DNA from: Craspedostauros australis
Lineage: Eukaryota; Bacillariophyta; Bacillariophyceae; Mastogloiales; Achnanthaceae
Assembly (NCBI GenBank): GCA_026770025.1
Contig: JAMXDE010000052.1
Location: 62,001 to 126,000, forward strand
Direction of reading: 5' to 3'
DNA length: 64,000 nucleotides
The position numbers and the translations under genes are program-made. The stretch's first letter is position 1. Each line of letters opens with the position of its first letter. Below are positions 8,651-17,400 of this stretch, in pieces. A model generated the notes under the pieces. It worked only from the letters and a program-made list of their open reading frames with translations. It did no database searches and had not been told where the DNA came from.

Positions 8651-10822
8651 TCACAGCGCATCCAAATCCAACGCCGCCCGCCGCACGGGCTGTTTGGGAA
8701 CGGCATCCCACGACGCGTTCTTGCCGGGCAGGTTGGCCTCGTCTTCTTCATCAAAATCGTTGTCGAAACGATTGGCGCTGCCGATGCGTCGCGGTGTCTG
8801 CGCCGACTTTTGTCGTCGCGCATGCGCCCGCGATATCGACGCACCGTTCGTATTGCTGCTGCTGCCGACGCGCTTGAGACCACCGCCGCTGCCGACACGT
8901 TTCATGCTATTGCCGCTGCCGACGCGTTTGAGACCACTGCCGCTGCCGACGCGTTTCATACCGTTATCCGTACTACGCTCGCGCCGCGCGCTGGCGCCTT
9001 CACGTCGCCGCGTGGGCCGCGGTTGCTTCGAAGTGCGTTCGGCATGGCGATGCCGATGCGTTCGCGCTTCGTCGCTCATATTGCGCTGCGGTTCATTGAC
9101 GCGCCGCCGGCTGACACGATGCGCCGCGGGGCCGTGCTCGCTGCGCGTCAATTCGTCGCTGCCGTTGCGCCGACCATTGTTCATGATATCGCTGGAGCTG
9201 ACGGGACGTCGCTGGCTGCTTGGTTTGCGCGTGGGCTCATCGGCACGTCCCACGAATCGACGTTCGCTTTGCGGGCGTTTGCTGCCGCTGTGATTGCTGC
9301 CCGACAGTTCATCGTGTCGCCTTGAGCCGTGCAGACGGCGACTCGACGATGGACGATCCTCGCGTTCTTTGGAATGGTCGTCGCTCGAGGGCGCGCGCCT
9401 CGAACGTCTGCCGACGCTGTGGTTGCTGCCGGACAGCTCGTCGTGTCCCAGACGGCGCGAACTGCGCGGTCGGCGGGTCGATTTGGCATCCTGATCGCTG
9501 GGTCGCCGACCGCCGATGCTGTGATTGCTCGATGACAATTCATCGACGCGCCTCGAACTGTGCGGACGGCGCGAGGAATGATCGTCGGATGAATTGCTGA
9601 CGTTGGATCCCAACGTGCGCCTGTGCAATCGTCGCGTGCCGTGTTCGCTCTTGGTGAGCTCCGACGATCCGGAACGCCTCGCCGTGCGGCGGTGCGTGGG
9701 GGTTGTGTCGTCCGAACCGTTTCTGCGCGTGTTGCGTGCCCGACGATGCTCGCTGGTGCCCAAGGTATCGCGTGATTTGCCGCGCTTGCGGAGATGGGCG
9801 TTCATCATGGGCGAATGGGAGGTTGTCGCGGGTGCCGTGTTGATGGACATGGTGCCCAGGGATTGTCGACGCCTCGCACGGCCCGGCGGTCGTTGCGGTG
9901 GCGGCGTGATTGCGGGTTCGGATGGCGGCGGAGGAGCGTCATCGTCGACACTGGTGATGTTGGACATGGAGGATCGACGCACGGCTCGACGACCGATGGC
10001 CCTGGACCCATGCTCGCTCCTTGCGCCCAACGGATCCGCCCGTGGCACATCGCGCCGACGTGACGATAGCTTGTCCCCACGCGCCGATCTTTGCTTGGGG
10101 GGATGCGCGTGACTGTGACCGTGCTCGTTGCTCGCTGGGTCTTCGAATGTGTCCACGCTGGTGCTGCGCTGGTGGCGGCTGCGTCCCTTGTTGGCGATGC
10201 CGCCGAATGCCCCGTTGCGAGCTGTGTGCCTTCCTCTCAACGATCGATTGGGAATGGCGCCGCTCTTGGAGGGCGATCCGCTTCCATCCTGCTTCCTCGT
10301 GCGGAGGCGCCGAATGCGATCCAGTTCTTTCGCTTCGTTGCCGCCCATGTGGTTGCTGCTGTCCATGCCGCTGTGGTCCATTCCGCTGTCGAAGCTGTTG
10401 TGATAAAGGCTGCTGTTGTTGTGGTCGCTGGTGCTGATGGATGCGTTGGTGGATGCATTCATGGATGCATTCATGGACGCCCCACCAGCTCTGCTCTTCG
10501 TCGCGCTGCCGCCAGAGTTGATGCTTGCGACATGGAGGGATCCTCCTGCGCTGCCGCTCGTCTGGCGGAACATGTTCTCCAACGCACCGCTGTACCGCTT
10601 GTTGGGCTTGGCATGGTGGAAGGCATCATCGTCGGCGGCCGCGAAGGAGTCATCCAAGTCGCTCTCGCTGTCATAGTCATCGTCGTCGAAGCTGTGCGTC
10701 TTCTCGTGCGTCGTGACTTCGTGCGCTTCCTCGCACTTCTCCGTGAACCAATCATCGAATGCGTCCAACCGCTTGTGCAGCGTATCCGCGTTGAATCCGT
10801 CATCGTCGGCCGATGAAGTCAT
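8651..10822 (-). CDS. Ser/Arg/His-rich disordered repeat protein (723 aa)
   Basis: A single frame of 723 codons with no recognised domain. The N terminus is acidic (DDDYDSESDLDDSFAAADDD, about residues 50-70). The middle has Asn-Ala-Ser repeats (NASMNASTNAS, near 115-127). Residues of roughly 360-600 are dominated by imperfect repeats of about 30 residues containing SSRR...DELSGSNHS or DELTRSEHG. Near residues 620-655 there are four head-to-tail copies of a nine-residue unit with core KRVGSG. There is no signal peptide or membrane helix. The composition suggests an intrinsically disordered, possibly phosphorylated scaffold protein; that is inference only. It converges on the DEP-oxidoreductase relic, whose stop is about 145 bp away. 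The long minus-strand frame with coherent acidic and basic blocks is the coding one; the opposite-strand frames are shadows. Confidence 0.65.
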   Translation of the reverse strand: MTSSADDDGFNADTLHKRLDAFDDWFTEKCEEAHEVTTHEKTHSFDDDDYDSESDLDDSFAAADDDAFHHAKPNKRYSGALENMFRQTSGSAGGSLHVASINSGGSATKSRAGGASMNASMNASTNASISTSDHNNSSLYHNSFDSGMDHSGMDSSNHMGGNEAKELDRIRRLRTRKQDGSGSPSKSGAIPNRSLRGRHTARNGAFGGIANKGRSRHQRSTSVDTFEDPASNEHGHSHAHPPKQRSARGDKLSSRRRDVPRADPLGARSEHGSRAIGRRAVRRSSMSNITSVDDDAPPPPSEPAITPPPQRPPGRARRRQSLGTMSINTAPATTSHSPMMNAHLRKRGKSRDTLGTSEHRRARNTRRNGSDDTTPTHRRTARRSGSSELTKSEHGTRRLHRRTLGSNVSNSSDDHSSRRPHSSRRVDELSSSNHSIGGRRPSDQDAKSTRRPRSSRRLGHDELSGSNHSVGRRSRRAPSSDDHSKEREDRPSSSRRLHGSRRHDELSGSNHSGSKRPQSERRFVGRADEPTRKPSSQRRPVSSSDIMNNGRRNGSDELTRSEHGPAAHRVSRRRVNEPQRNMSDEARTHRHRHAERTSKQPRPTRRREGASARRERSTDNGMKRVGSGSGLKRVGSGNSMKRVGSGGGLKRVGSSSNTNGASISRAHARRQKSAQTPRRIGSANRFDNDFDEEDEANLPGKNASWDAVPKQPVRRAALDLDAL

Positions 10823-12042
10823 GCTTCAATATGCTTTGAGTTGTCGTATTCTGTATTATGTGGTGCAATATAGTGCAATATCATACAATATCATATAGTA
10901 GAATATAATGGTTGTGGTTGTATAGTATTCTTTGATACTTGTGCGGAATCAATTGCAATTCAATGAAGTTGGATTCAATGAAGTTGGATTCAATGAAGTT
11001 GGATTCAATGAAGTTGGATTGTGCACAACCTTCCTGACTCTGTGGCAACCAAGCAGGCAGCTCCGAGCAAAGCTCGATCTATGATAGAGAGGCAGAGAGC
11101 CAGAGAAGAGCAGAGAGAGAGAAGAGATTGTGCGACGCCTTCTTTGCAGCAAATCGGAGAAAACGAAAACGAGAAAAAGACTGCGGAGAACCCTTCCTCT
11201 CAGCGTTTTCTTGGTGCTGCTTCGAATGGATGTGATGGCTGTCTCTTGCTTCCTTGATCCGGCAGATGCAATGAGATGGATGCAATGGATAAGATGAAGT
11301 CTCGTATGATGGATGGTATTCTGTGCCTTTGTATGATGCCACTCGACGCAACGCGACCTCTCCTTGTGATCAGATGACTGTTACTCCACTTCACTTCACT
11401 CCAACGTGTTTCCTTCGACGAATCCTCTCTCACCCACGACGCTCCACTGTCCACGCCCACACCACAACGAGAAGGCAAATCAAGCACGACAAAATAACAA
11501 CAATCTTTCTCCTCTCTTTTGACGAACAGACAGACAGACATGGTAAGCGCATCCGGGTCATTCTCCCAATTGACAAGCCCGTTCGCTCGGACAAATAAGG
11601 CGGTCAACCACAAAGCACGCGATAATTCTTTGTCGACCAGCGGAGAATCCCGCCTTCCTGTGCTTTCATCACGTTTTGGCGAAGTGCGCGTGTGGAATTC
11701 TGTGTGCGAATGTTTGGTGGTTGCGTTGGATGCGAGCGAATGATGTGGTGATACTCATGCTCTGTGTTGTCTTCATCGTTGTCTCTCTGCAGAGAGAGAG
11801 AGAGGGAGTCTATCATACTTCCAAGTTATTAATAATAGTATTCCTACTTGATGGCTGCATGGCTGTATAGTGTGGCACTGGCATGTCCTCAACTGACCAT
11901 GAGACAATCATGTCAGCTGAGCTAATGTTGGCGATCCATGGTGTGCTGCATTAACTTTTGCGCGCATCCGTGGTCGCATCCATGGTCGCATCTCCTCTCA
12001 TTCCATTCCATCTCTCGCATCACCGCCGGCTTCATTTCATAT
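10823..12042. other. intergenic spacer with AT-rich segment
   Basis: I see no supported gene. The first ~90 bases are AT-rich with repeated CAATAT/CATATAG motifs directly upstream of the 723-aa gene start at 10822, a plausible promoter region. A 15-bp tandem repeat lies at 10959-11020, and a GA-rich microsatellite lies near 11793-11808. Several short frames of 60-130 codons are unremarkable. Confidence 0.4.
10959..11020. repeat. four copies of a 15-bp tandem repeat
   Basis: The unit TTCAATGAAGTTGGA is repeated four times without visible variation, plus two extra bases. It lies about 140 bp upstream of the 723-aa gene start. A length divisible by three and perfect conservation indicate recent slippage or expansion. 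Confidence 0.9.
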
Positions 12043-12783
12043 TTATTTGTACACGCCGTAGAATCCATGGACGATGAATCGATCATCGTCTTCATTGTCG
12101 GCCTCCTTGCTCTTGGATGATGATGGTGCTGCCTTCTTCTTGCCGGCCTTGTCTTTGCCGCTGCTGTCCTTGCCGGATTTCTTGCCCTTCTTGCTGGTCT
12201 TGCCTCCACCCATCTCAAACGGTGATGCCCATGCGCCGGCCTTGTTGTAATTCACGGACTTGCGATGCAGCTCGTCTTGATCGATCGGACCGCCCAGCTC
12301 GAAGGGAAGGTAACGCTTCAGTCTCGGATCGTTCACGTCGTCGACGTCGACGTCGGCGTCGTTGTAGGCGGATGGTGGCAGCGTGCCAACGCCATTTAGT
12401 TGGATCTTCTTCCTGCCCTTCATGGCTCGCTCGGCCAGCGCCGATGCTCCATTCGATACGCTCGGAGGTTTGGCGCTGAACATGCTCTTGCTCTTCTTCG
12501 GTTTAGCAGTCTTGCGTGGCGTTGGCCGATTGGAGCTGCCGCTGTCTGGCTCAAGCGTTCGGCTCGAGGTCGGCTGAACGGGGACATCGGCGGTGAACAT
12601 CGAAATGGATTTTGGTTTTTGCTTCAGCTTCGCGCTGTTGGAGGAAGCGGATTTGGTGCCTGGTCTTGGTCTCGCAGCTTTGGTCGCCTTGCTTGATGGT
12701 AACTTTGACTCAGTTTCAGCGCCAGCATTGGCGTGGTCATTGTCATGCGCAGTCTTCTTTGAAGCTCCATCTGCATCCGCAGG
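12043..12783 (-). CDS. giant disordered protein gene, 3' part (beyond Copia insertion)
   Basis: This is the C-terminal coding part of the gene whose 5' part is at 19687-25505; a Copia element separates them. The frame continues from the target duplication GCAGG (12779-12783) into about 245 codons ending FIVHGFYGVYK and a stop at 12043. Composition matches the other half: Lys/Ser/Pro-rich, with two related motifs YLPFELGG and ASPFEMGG. A highly basic tract (KTSKKGKKSGKDSSGKDKAGKKK, split by Ser/Asp) lies near the C terminus. The methionine at 12810 lies inside the LTR and is not the natural start. Removing the element with one target copy joins both halves in frame; the combined length, 6555 bases, is exactly divisible by three. 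The function is unknown. Confidence 0.7.
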   Translation of the reverse strand, partial: PADADGASKKTAHDNDHANAGAETESKLPSSKATKAARPRPGTKSASSNSAKLKQKPKSISMFTADVPVQPTSSRTLEPDSGSSNRPTPRKTAKPKKSKSMFSAKPPSVSNGASALAERAMKGRKKIQLNGVGTLPPSAYNDADVDVDDVNDPRLKRYLPFELGGPIDQDELHRKSVNYNKAGAWASPFEMGGGKTSKKGKKSGKDSSGKDKAGKKKAAPSSSKSKEADNEDDDRFIVHGFYGVYK

Positions 12784-13303
12784 TGTGATATTGGTTCCAG
12801 ATGTCAGCACTGTGAGACCGGCGTGTGCAGTGGTGAGATCGTGGGCTCTGGTTTGGAGGTAAATTGGTAATCGTTAGTTGTCGATTTAGTTGGTTTGCGT
12901 TGTTGAGTTGATTGAACTCTCGGTTTATGAGATGATGACGAGATGTTGTTCTGTCAGAATGCAAGTTGCAGGGTCAGCAGCATCTCCCGTGTAATTCGTC
13001 GTGATCATCATCCTCATTCGATTTGGGTCCTCGCAATACACCGTGTTGTACTTCATTTGGTCTTGGGTTGCGATGGCACTCCGAGGTCGTGCTCGGTTGG
13101 TCGATAGTTATCCAGATCCACGATCGATCCAGAATCTTCGCCGTGTTTTGATTGAACATAACACACAAGGAACATTGTTGAAAAAATGGCGCGCATGGTT
13201 CCTGGAGTCGTGATTGATTTGAGTGAGGAACAAAATTCATTCACGACACAATTTGATCACTCTCAAGGTCACAAAGTATGCGTGTCATTGGAATATTCCC
13301 ACA
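12784..13303 (-). repeat. 3' LTR of Copia 1
   Basis: 520 bp, matching 19167-19686 at a constant offset of 6383. In element orientation it starts TGTGGGAATATT and ends AATATCACA, i.e. canonical TG...CA ends. It contains the element's 3' processing signals by analogy; none is individually recognisable. Confidence 0.93.
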
Positions 13304-13312
13304 CTCCCTTGT
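13304..13312 (-). promoter_or_regulatory. polypurine tract of Copia 1
   Basis: On the minus strand the purine run AAGGGAG lies directly against the start of the 3' LTR. This is where plus-strand DNA synthesis is primed in LTR retrotransposons. It overlaps the pol stop codon region by a few bases. Confidence 0.7.
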
Positions 13313-16300
13313 CAACCTTGATCCCTTTGTGTGAACTTCCATCCCATAGAGAGCTCCGTGAACTTGTGGAACTTGTCGTCTGCGAGTGGTTTCGTCCAGA
13401 GGTCTGCGAGCTGGTCGTCGGTGTCGATGGCGTAGATCTCGATGAGCTTGCGATCCACGTACGATCGGAAATGGTGGTATTTGATGTTGATGTGCTTTGT
13501 TCGGGGTCGCATCTTCGGAAACTTGGCGATCTCGTAGGCGCCTGAGTTGTCCTCGAATGCATTGCAGTACACCCTGGGCTTGTACTTCTCTGGTACGATC
13601 TCCCTGGCGCACATTTCGTTGAGCAGGTTCATCATTGGAATCACGTCGCGCAACGCCGTTGATAGTGCGATCACTTCGGCTTCGGTTGTGCTCAATGCGA
13701 TCTCCGTCTGCAAGCGCGATGCCCATGCGATGGGGCATCCTGCAAATCGAATCAGGTATCCAGTCCTTGATCTGGCTGTGGCTGAGTCTTCGGCTGCTGT
13801 GTCTCTGTTCCACAATCCCGCAAAGTCTGCATCGGCAAAGCATTCGAATGCCTTGTCGTTGGGGTTCAGGATGATGCCTTCGTCTCTGGTTGCCATCAGG
13901 TACCGCCCGATTAGGTTCACCGCTTGTGAGTGCGATTTCTTCGGATTGGCGCTGAATCTGGCTGCTTGATGCACGGCGTACCCGATCTCCCCGCGAGTGG
14001 ATTTCTCCAGGAAGTTGAGCTTTCCGATGACCGATCGGTAGCTCCAGGTCGCGTTGTGCTCCTCGCCATTCTCGTCTGCATCCAGGATCTTCGTCGTCAT
14101 TGCCGGCGTGTCCCTGGGTCTGGTGTTTGGACGAAAGTTCAGGTCCTTTACGATCTGATCGATGAGATGGGGCTGCGACAGTTTGATGCGTCCGTCCTCC
14201 AGGTGAGTGACATGCACACCCAGATAGTCCGTGAGGTTCCCTTCGTCGGTGATATTGAACCGCTGTTGCATTTGATTGAGAAGCTTGTCAATCTCTTCTG
14301 CGCTTGGGCCTGCGAGGATGCCGTCGTCCACATACACCAGAAACATTGTCTTACCGTGGTAGTAGACGCATTCGTCGACTTTGCTCTGTGTGAATCCGAT
14401 GTCGCTCAATCCCCGGTGCAGATGCTGGTTCCAGACTCGTCCGGCCTGCTTTTGGCCGTACAGGTTCTTCACCAGCTTCAGGACATAGTCCTTCGTGTCT
14501 CCATCTCCGATGCTCACTCCAACTGGTACTTCCATGTAGATAGTTGTCTCCACTTCCGCCTGAGGGTATGCGAGCACGAAATCGATCTGCCTTGTGTGCC
14601 ATTTGTGCAGGATTGAGAGGATGAGGACGAGTCTGATGGACATCCAGGTAACGACCGGGGCGTATGTCTCCCAGAAGTTCACTCCTTTGACCTGCTGGCC
14701 TCCGTGGACGTTGAGCCTTGCCTTCCACTTGTACACCTCTCTGGTCTTGATTCGGCGTTTCCGCTTCATGGACCACACCGATGCTACCACCTTGGTTCCC
14801 TCTGGCACTTCTGATCTCGGGACGACCTCCCAGTGGCCGTTCTCGTGGTGAGCGTTGAGCTCAGCTTGCATCGCCTCCTTGAACTTCATCCGATCCGGTT
14901 GCTTCATTGCTTGGTGATAGTACATGGTGTCTGGGTCGGCTGATGCGGCGAATGCGATCGGATCTGAGGTCTCGTTGGTGTCGAATCCTTTTCCGTTCTC
15001 GAATGTGCTTGCCACCTCGAATGCGCTGGGTAGTGCGACGACTTCGGTGTCTCCATTCTCTCTTACCTTTCTGGATGGTGTTCGGTGCCTGTTTGATCGA
15101 CGCAGTCCTGCTGACTGCTCCTGTTGATTCCTGGCTGGTGGCTCCGTGGTGGCGGTGTTGCTGGGCGCTTCGCCGATGTTGATGTCGTCGCCCGTTGCCG
15201 CCTGTGATGCTTCGAACTCTTCGTCTCCTTCCGGGTCATCTGCGTTCGTATGCTGATTTGTTGGCGATGTTGGCGCATCCGTGTCGGAGGACCCGCGTAA
15301 CCCTTCGGTTGCGGTCACTCCCTTGGAGCGCTTGATCACTCCAGGCTTGCTGATGCCTGCCAACTGCTTCCATTGGCCATGATTGGTGCCTGTGGTACCC
15401 ACCACTGTCTCAAACATGTCATCGCACTTGACGTGAAATTGCGGCGACACCAGTCCTGTCCTTGGGTTGAGGATGAGCGCCACCGATCTTGCGTGACGAG
15501 GAGAGAGTCCAAGGTAGATCCCGATCCTTGCCTTCGACATCCATTTTGGCTGTGATTGGCCATTGGCGAGTCGAGGGTTCAGGACGTACGTTGGGCATCC
15601 GAACGAATGAAAATGCTTCAGCTGGGGCTTGATTGCGGACCCAGAGAATCGTTCAATAGGTGTGATGTGATTGATCACTGGATTCGGGGTTGCGTTCATC
15701 ACCTCATTTGCCATGCGCAGAGCGTACGGCCACAGTGAAATGGATGCGGCCTCCTTCCACCTGATGTGCATGTGCAGCAGCATTGTCCGAGCTGCCTCCT
15801 GCAGATCCCTGATGCGTTTCTCCGCCACTCCGTTTTGGAAGTGGGCGTATGCGGCGCAAAAGGTGATGGTCTGGCCGGAGCGATCGACATGCGAGAGGAA
15901 TTTGTTCTCTGCGAATCGACCATTGTCGGCGTGATAGTGCCGAATCGTCACTCCGTAGGTCTTGGCGTATGCCTCGAATGCTTGTTTGGCATGCAGGGTT
16001 TCTTCGGCGTTGGTGCTCTTCTGAAGGTGCACGTAGCTGAATCGACTGTGATGGTCAGTGAAAATGGTGGCTGCGCGGTACCGCTGGGTAGTCAGCCTGC
16101 CTTTGATCTGTCCGATGAACCCCTGTGTTGGTGACTCCATCTGGTCCACCGACACACAGTCTCCAGGCCGATTGATTGGCACGAGTTTGCTCACTTGCTG
16201 ATTGCCTCCCTTGGTCCGCCATGGCCGTCTGGTTGCCTTTCCATACTCACATGATGCGCATGCGGGCAGTTGGCAGTCTCGGAACTTCGCAGGGATCTCT

Positions 16301-17400
16301 CCCTTGGAAGCCATGGTCCTCATCTTGTTGAAGGATACATGCCCAAGCTTGTAGTGCAGTCGGAGCATGTCGGCTGTTGGAGTAGAGCTGTACTCCGAGG
16401 TAGCATCGATGGGTGCTCTGTAGGGCACATCCCTGAAGTCGATCTGCGTAGGCTCCTTGCTGAGTTGGTCCTCCGCTCCGCTGGTGGTGATTGCTTGCTC
16501 ACTCTGGTTGATGCTCCCGTCATCATCGTCCATTACCACTGACTCCTCGTCGTCGCTGACCAGATTGGCTGCGTCCATTGGTTCGGTAGGAGTGATTTCC
16601 TGCACTGAATTTGTCAAGCAGTACTTCCTGAATCCATTGTAACCCGATGACGATCTGATCATGCCGATGTTGGATGACGTGAGTGGTATGGATCGTCGGT
16701 GCTTGCGACGGTCCCAAAAGATCTCCATTCTGTTGCCGAGGGTGGTACATCCGGTTCCCTCAAGATCCTTGCTGCATTGCGCCCAGTGTTGTGGGCAGAG
16801 CAGTCGGAATGGAAGGCTGGGCTCATAGATCACTTTGTCGAGCTCGATGATGTGCCGGTTTCCGCGGTCGTCCTCGATCTTCCATCTTACCTTTCCTTGC
16901 AGGTTCACCTTCCGACTCCCAACTCCCTTCACGACCTTGTCGATTTTCGTAGGTTCTCCGATGAAGTCATCCTTGCTGTTGGTGAATGACGTGGATGCAC
17001 AGTTGTCAACCGCCATCTGAAACGAGTCTGAATCGAACCGGGCGAGCGGCATTGCGAATGTGTCGTCTGTCTCCGTGTCTGCGGCTGCCCAGAGATGTCG
17101 CATTGTTCTTGTGCGCCATCCGGACTTTCGTCCAATCCTGGGTGGCCTGATTCCGTTGCCGTGCGCGTAGTATCGCCGGCACTTGTGGTGGTTTGGTCGC
17201 CATCTGGTGTGTTTGCGTGGGTGTCCTTGGATTAGCGCGATGCGCCAAGCTGTCCACGTGACCAGAGCAACCACCACCATAGCCATTCCTGACTCCTCAT
17301 CTCCGTGCACGAAGGCGGCAACGCAGATGGCTGTCAGTAACGCCATGATGAGTGGCCTGCAGAGGGTGAGCAACTGTGCCCACACCCTCCGGCCGATCAT
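13312..17400 (-). CDS. pol: Copia 1 pol polyprotein (protease-integrase-RT-RNase H, 1362 codons)
   Basis: Domains in order: a hydrophobic stretch near residues 10-60; a protease-like segment with VDNCAS (Asp132) instead of the usual D-S/T-G-A; and a pre-integrase HHCC zinc region near 340-390 (LHYKLGHVSFNKM ... CASCEYGKA). The integrase core has Asp419 (SVDQME), Asp492 (HADNGRF) and Glu527 (GVAEKRI), giving D-D-35-E. The reverse transcriptase has the catalytic YVDD at 1023-1026, and RNase H near 1150-1300 has STTEAEVIALS. The order integrase before RT defines Copia. The frame has no internal stop. It starts with an ATG immediately after the gag TGA and in the same frame as gag, so it is either reached by stop readthrough or re-initiated. 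Confidence 0.93.
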   Translation of the reverse strand: MIGRRVWAQLLTLCRPLIMALLTAICVAAFVHGDEESGMAMVVVALVTWTAWRIALIQGHPRKHTRWRPNHHKCRRYYAHGNGIRPPRIGRKSGWRTRTMRHLWAAADTETDDTFAMPLARFDSDSFQMAVDNCASTSFTNSKDDFIGEPTKIDKVVKGVGSRKVNLQGKVRWKIEDDRGNRHIIELDKVIYEPSLPFRLLCPQHWAQCSKDLEGTGCTTLGNRMEIFWDRRKHRRSIPLTSSNIGMIRSSSGYNGFRKYCLTNSVQEITPTEPMDAANLVSDDEESVVMDDDDGSINQSEQAITTSGAEDQLSKEPTQIDFRDVPYRAPIDATSEYSSTPTADMLRLHYKLGHVSFNKMRTMASKGEIPAKFRDCQLPACASCEYGKATRRPWRTKGGNQQVSKLVPINRPGDCVSVDQMESPTQGFIGQIKGRLTTQRYRAATIFTDHHSRFSYVHLQKSTNAEETLHAKQAFEAYAKTYGVTIRHYHADNGRFAENKFLSHVDRSGQTITFCAAYAHFQNGVAEKRIRDLQEAARTMLLHMHIRWKEAASISLWPYALRMANEVMNATPNPVINHITPIERFSGSAIKPQLKHFHSFGCPTYVLNPRLANGQSQPKWMSKARIGIYLGLSPRHARSVALILNPRTGLVSPQFHVKCDDMFETVVGTTGTNHGQWKQLAGISKPGVIKRSKGVTATEGLRGSSDTDAPTSPTNQHTNADDPEGDEEFEASQAATGDDINIGEAPSNTATTEPPARNQQEQSAGLRRSNRHRTPSRKVRENGDTEVVALPSAFEVASTFENGKGFDTNETSDPIAFAASADPDTMYYHQAMKQPDRMKFKEAMQAELNAHHENGHWEVVPRSEVPEGTKVVASVWSMKRKRRIKTREVYKWKARLNVHGGQQVKGVNFWETYAPVVTWMSIRLVLILSILHKWHTRQIDFVLAYPQAEVETTIYMEVPVGVSIGDGDTKDYVLKLVKNLYGQKQAGRVWNQHLHRGLSDIGFTQSKVDECVYYHGKTMFLVYVDDGILAGPSAEEIDKLLNQMQQRFNITDEGNLTDYLGVHVTHLEDGRIKLSQPHLIDQIVKDLNFRPNTRPRDTPAMTTKILDADENGEEHNATWSYRSVIGKLNFLEKSTRGEIGYAVHQAARFSANPKKSHSQAVNLIGRYLMATRDEGIILNPNDKAFECFADADFAGLWNRDTAAEDSATARSRTGYLIRFAGCPIAWASRLQTEIALSTTEAEVIALSTALRDVIPMMNLLNEMCAREIVPEKYKPRVYCNAFEDNSGAYEIAKFPKMRPRTKHINIKYHHFRSYVDRKLIEIYAIDTDDQLADLWTKPLADDKFHKFTELSMGWKFTQRDQG

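Noticed and set aside
10091-10816. Val/Ala-rich plus-strand frame opposite the 723-aa gene
   Set aside because: Antisense shadow of a low-complexity coding sequence.
12974-13240. Short frames inside the Copia 1 LTRs (repeated at 19357-19623)
   Set aside because: They are present in both LTRs as a consequence of duplication; no domain and no start context.
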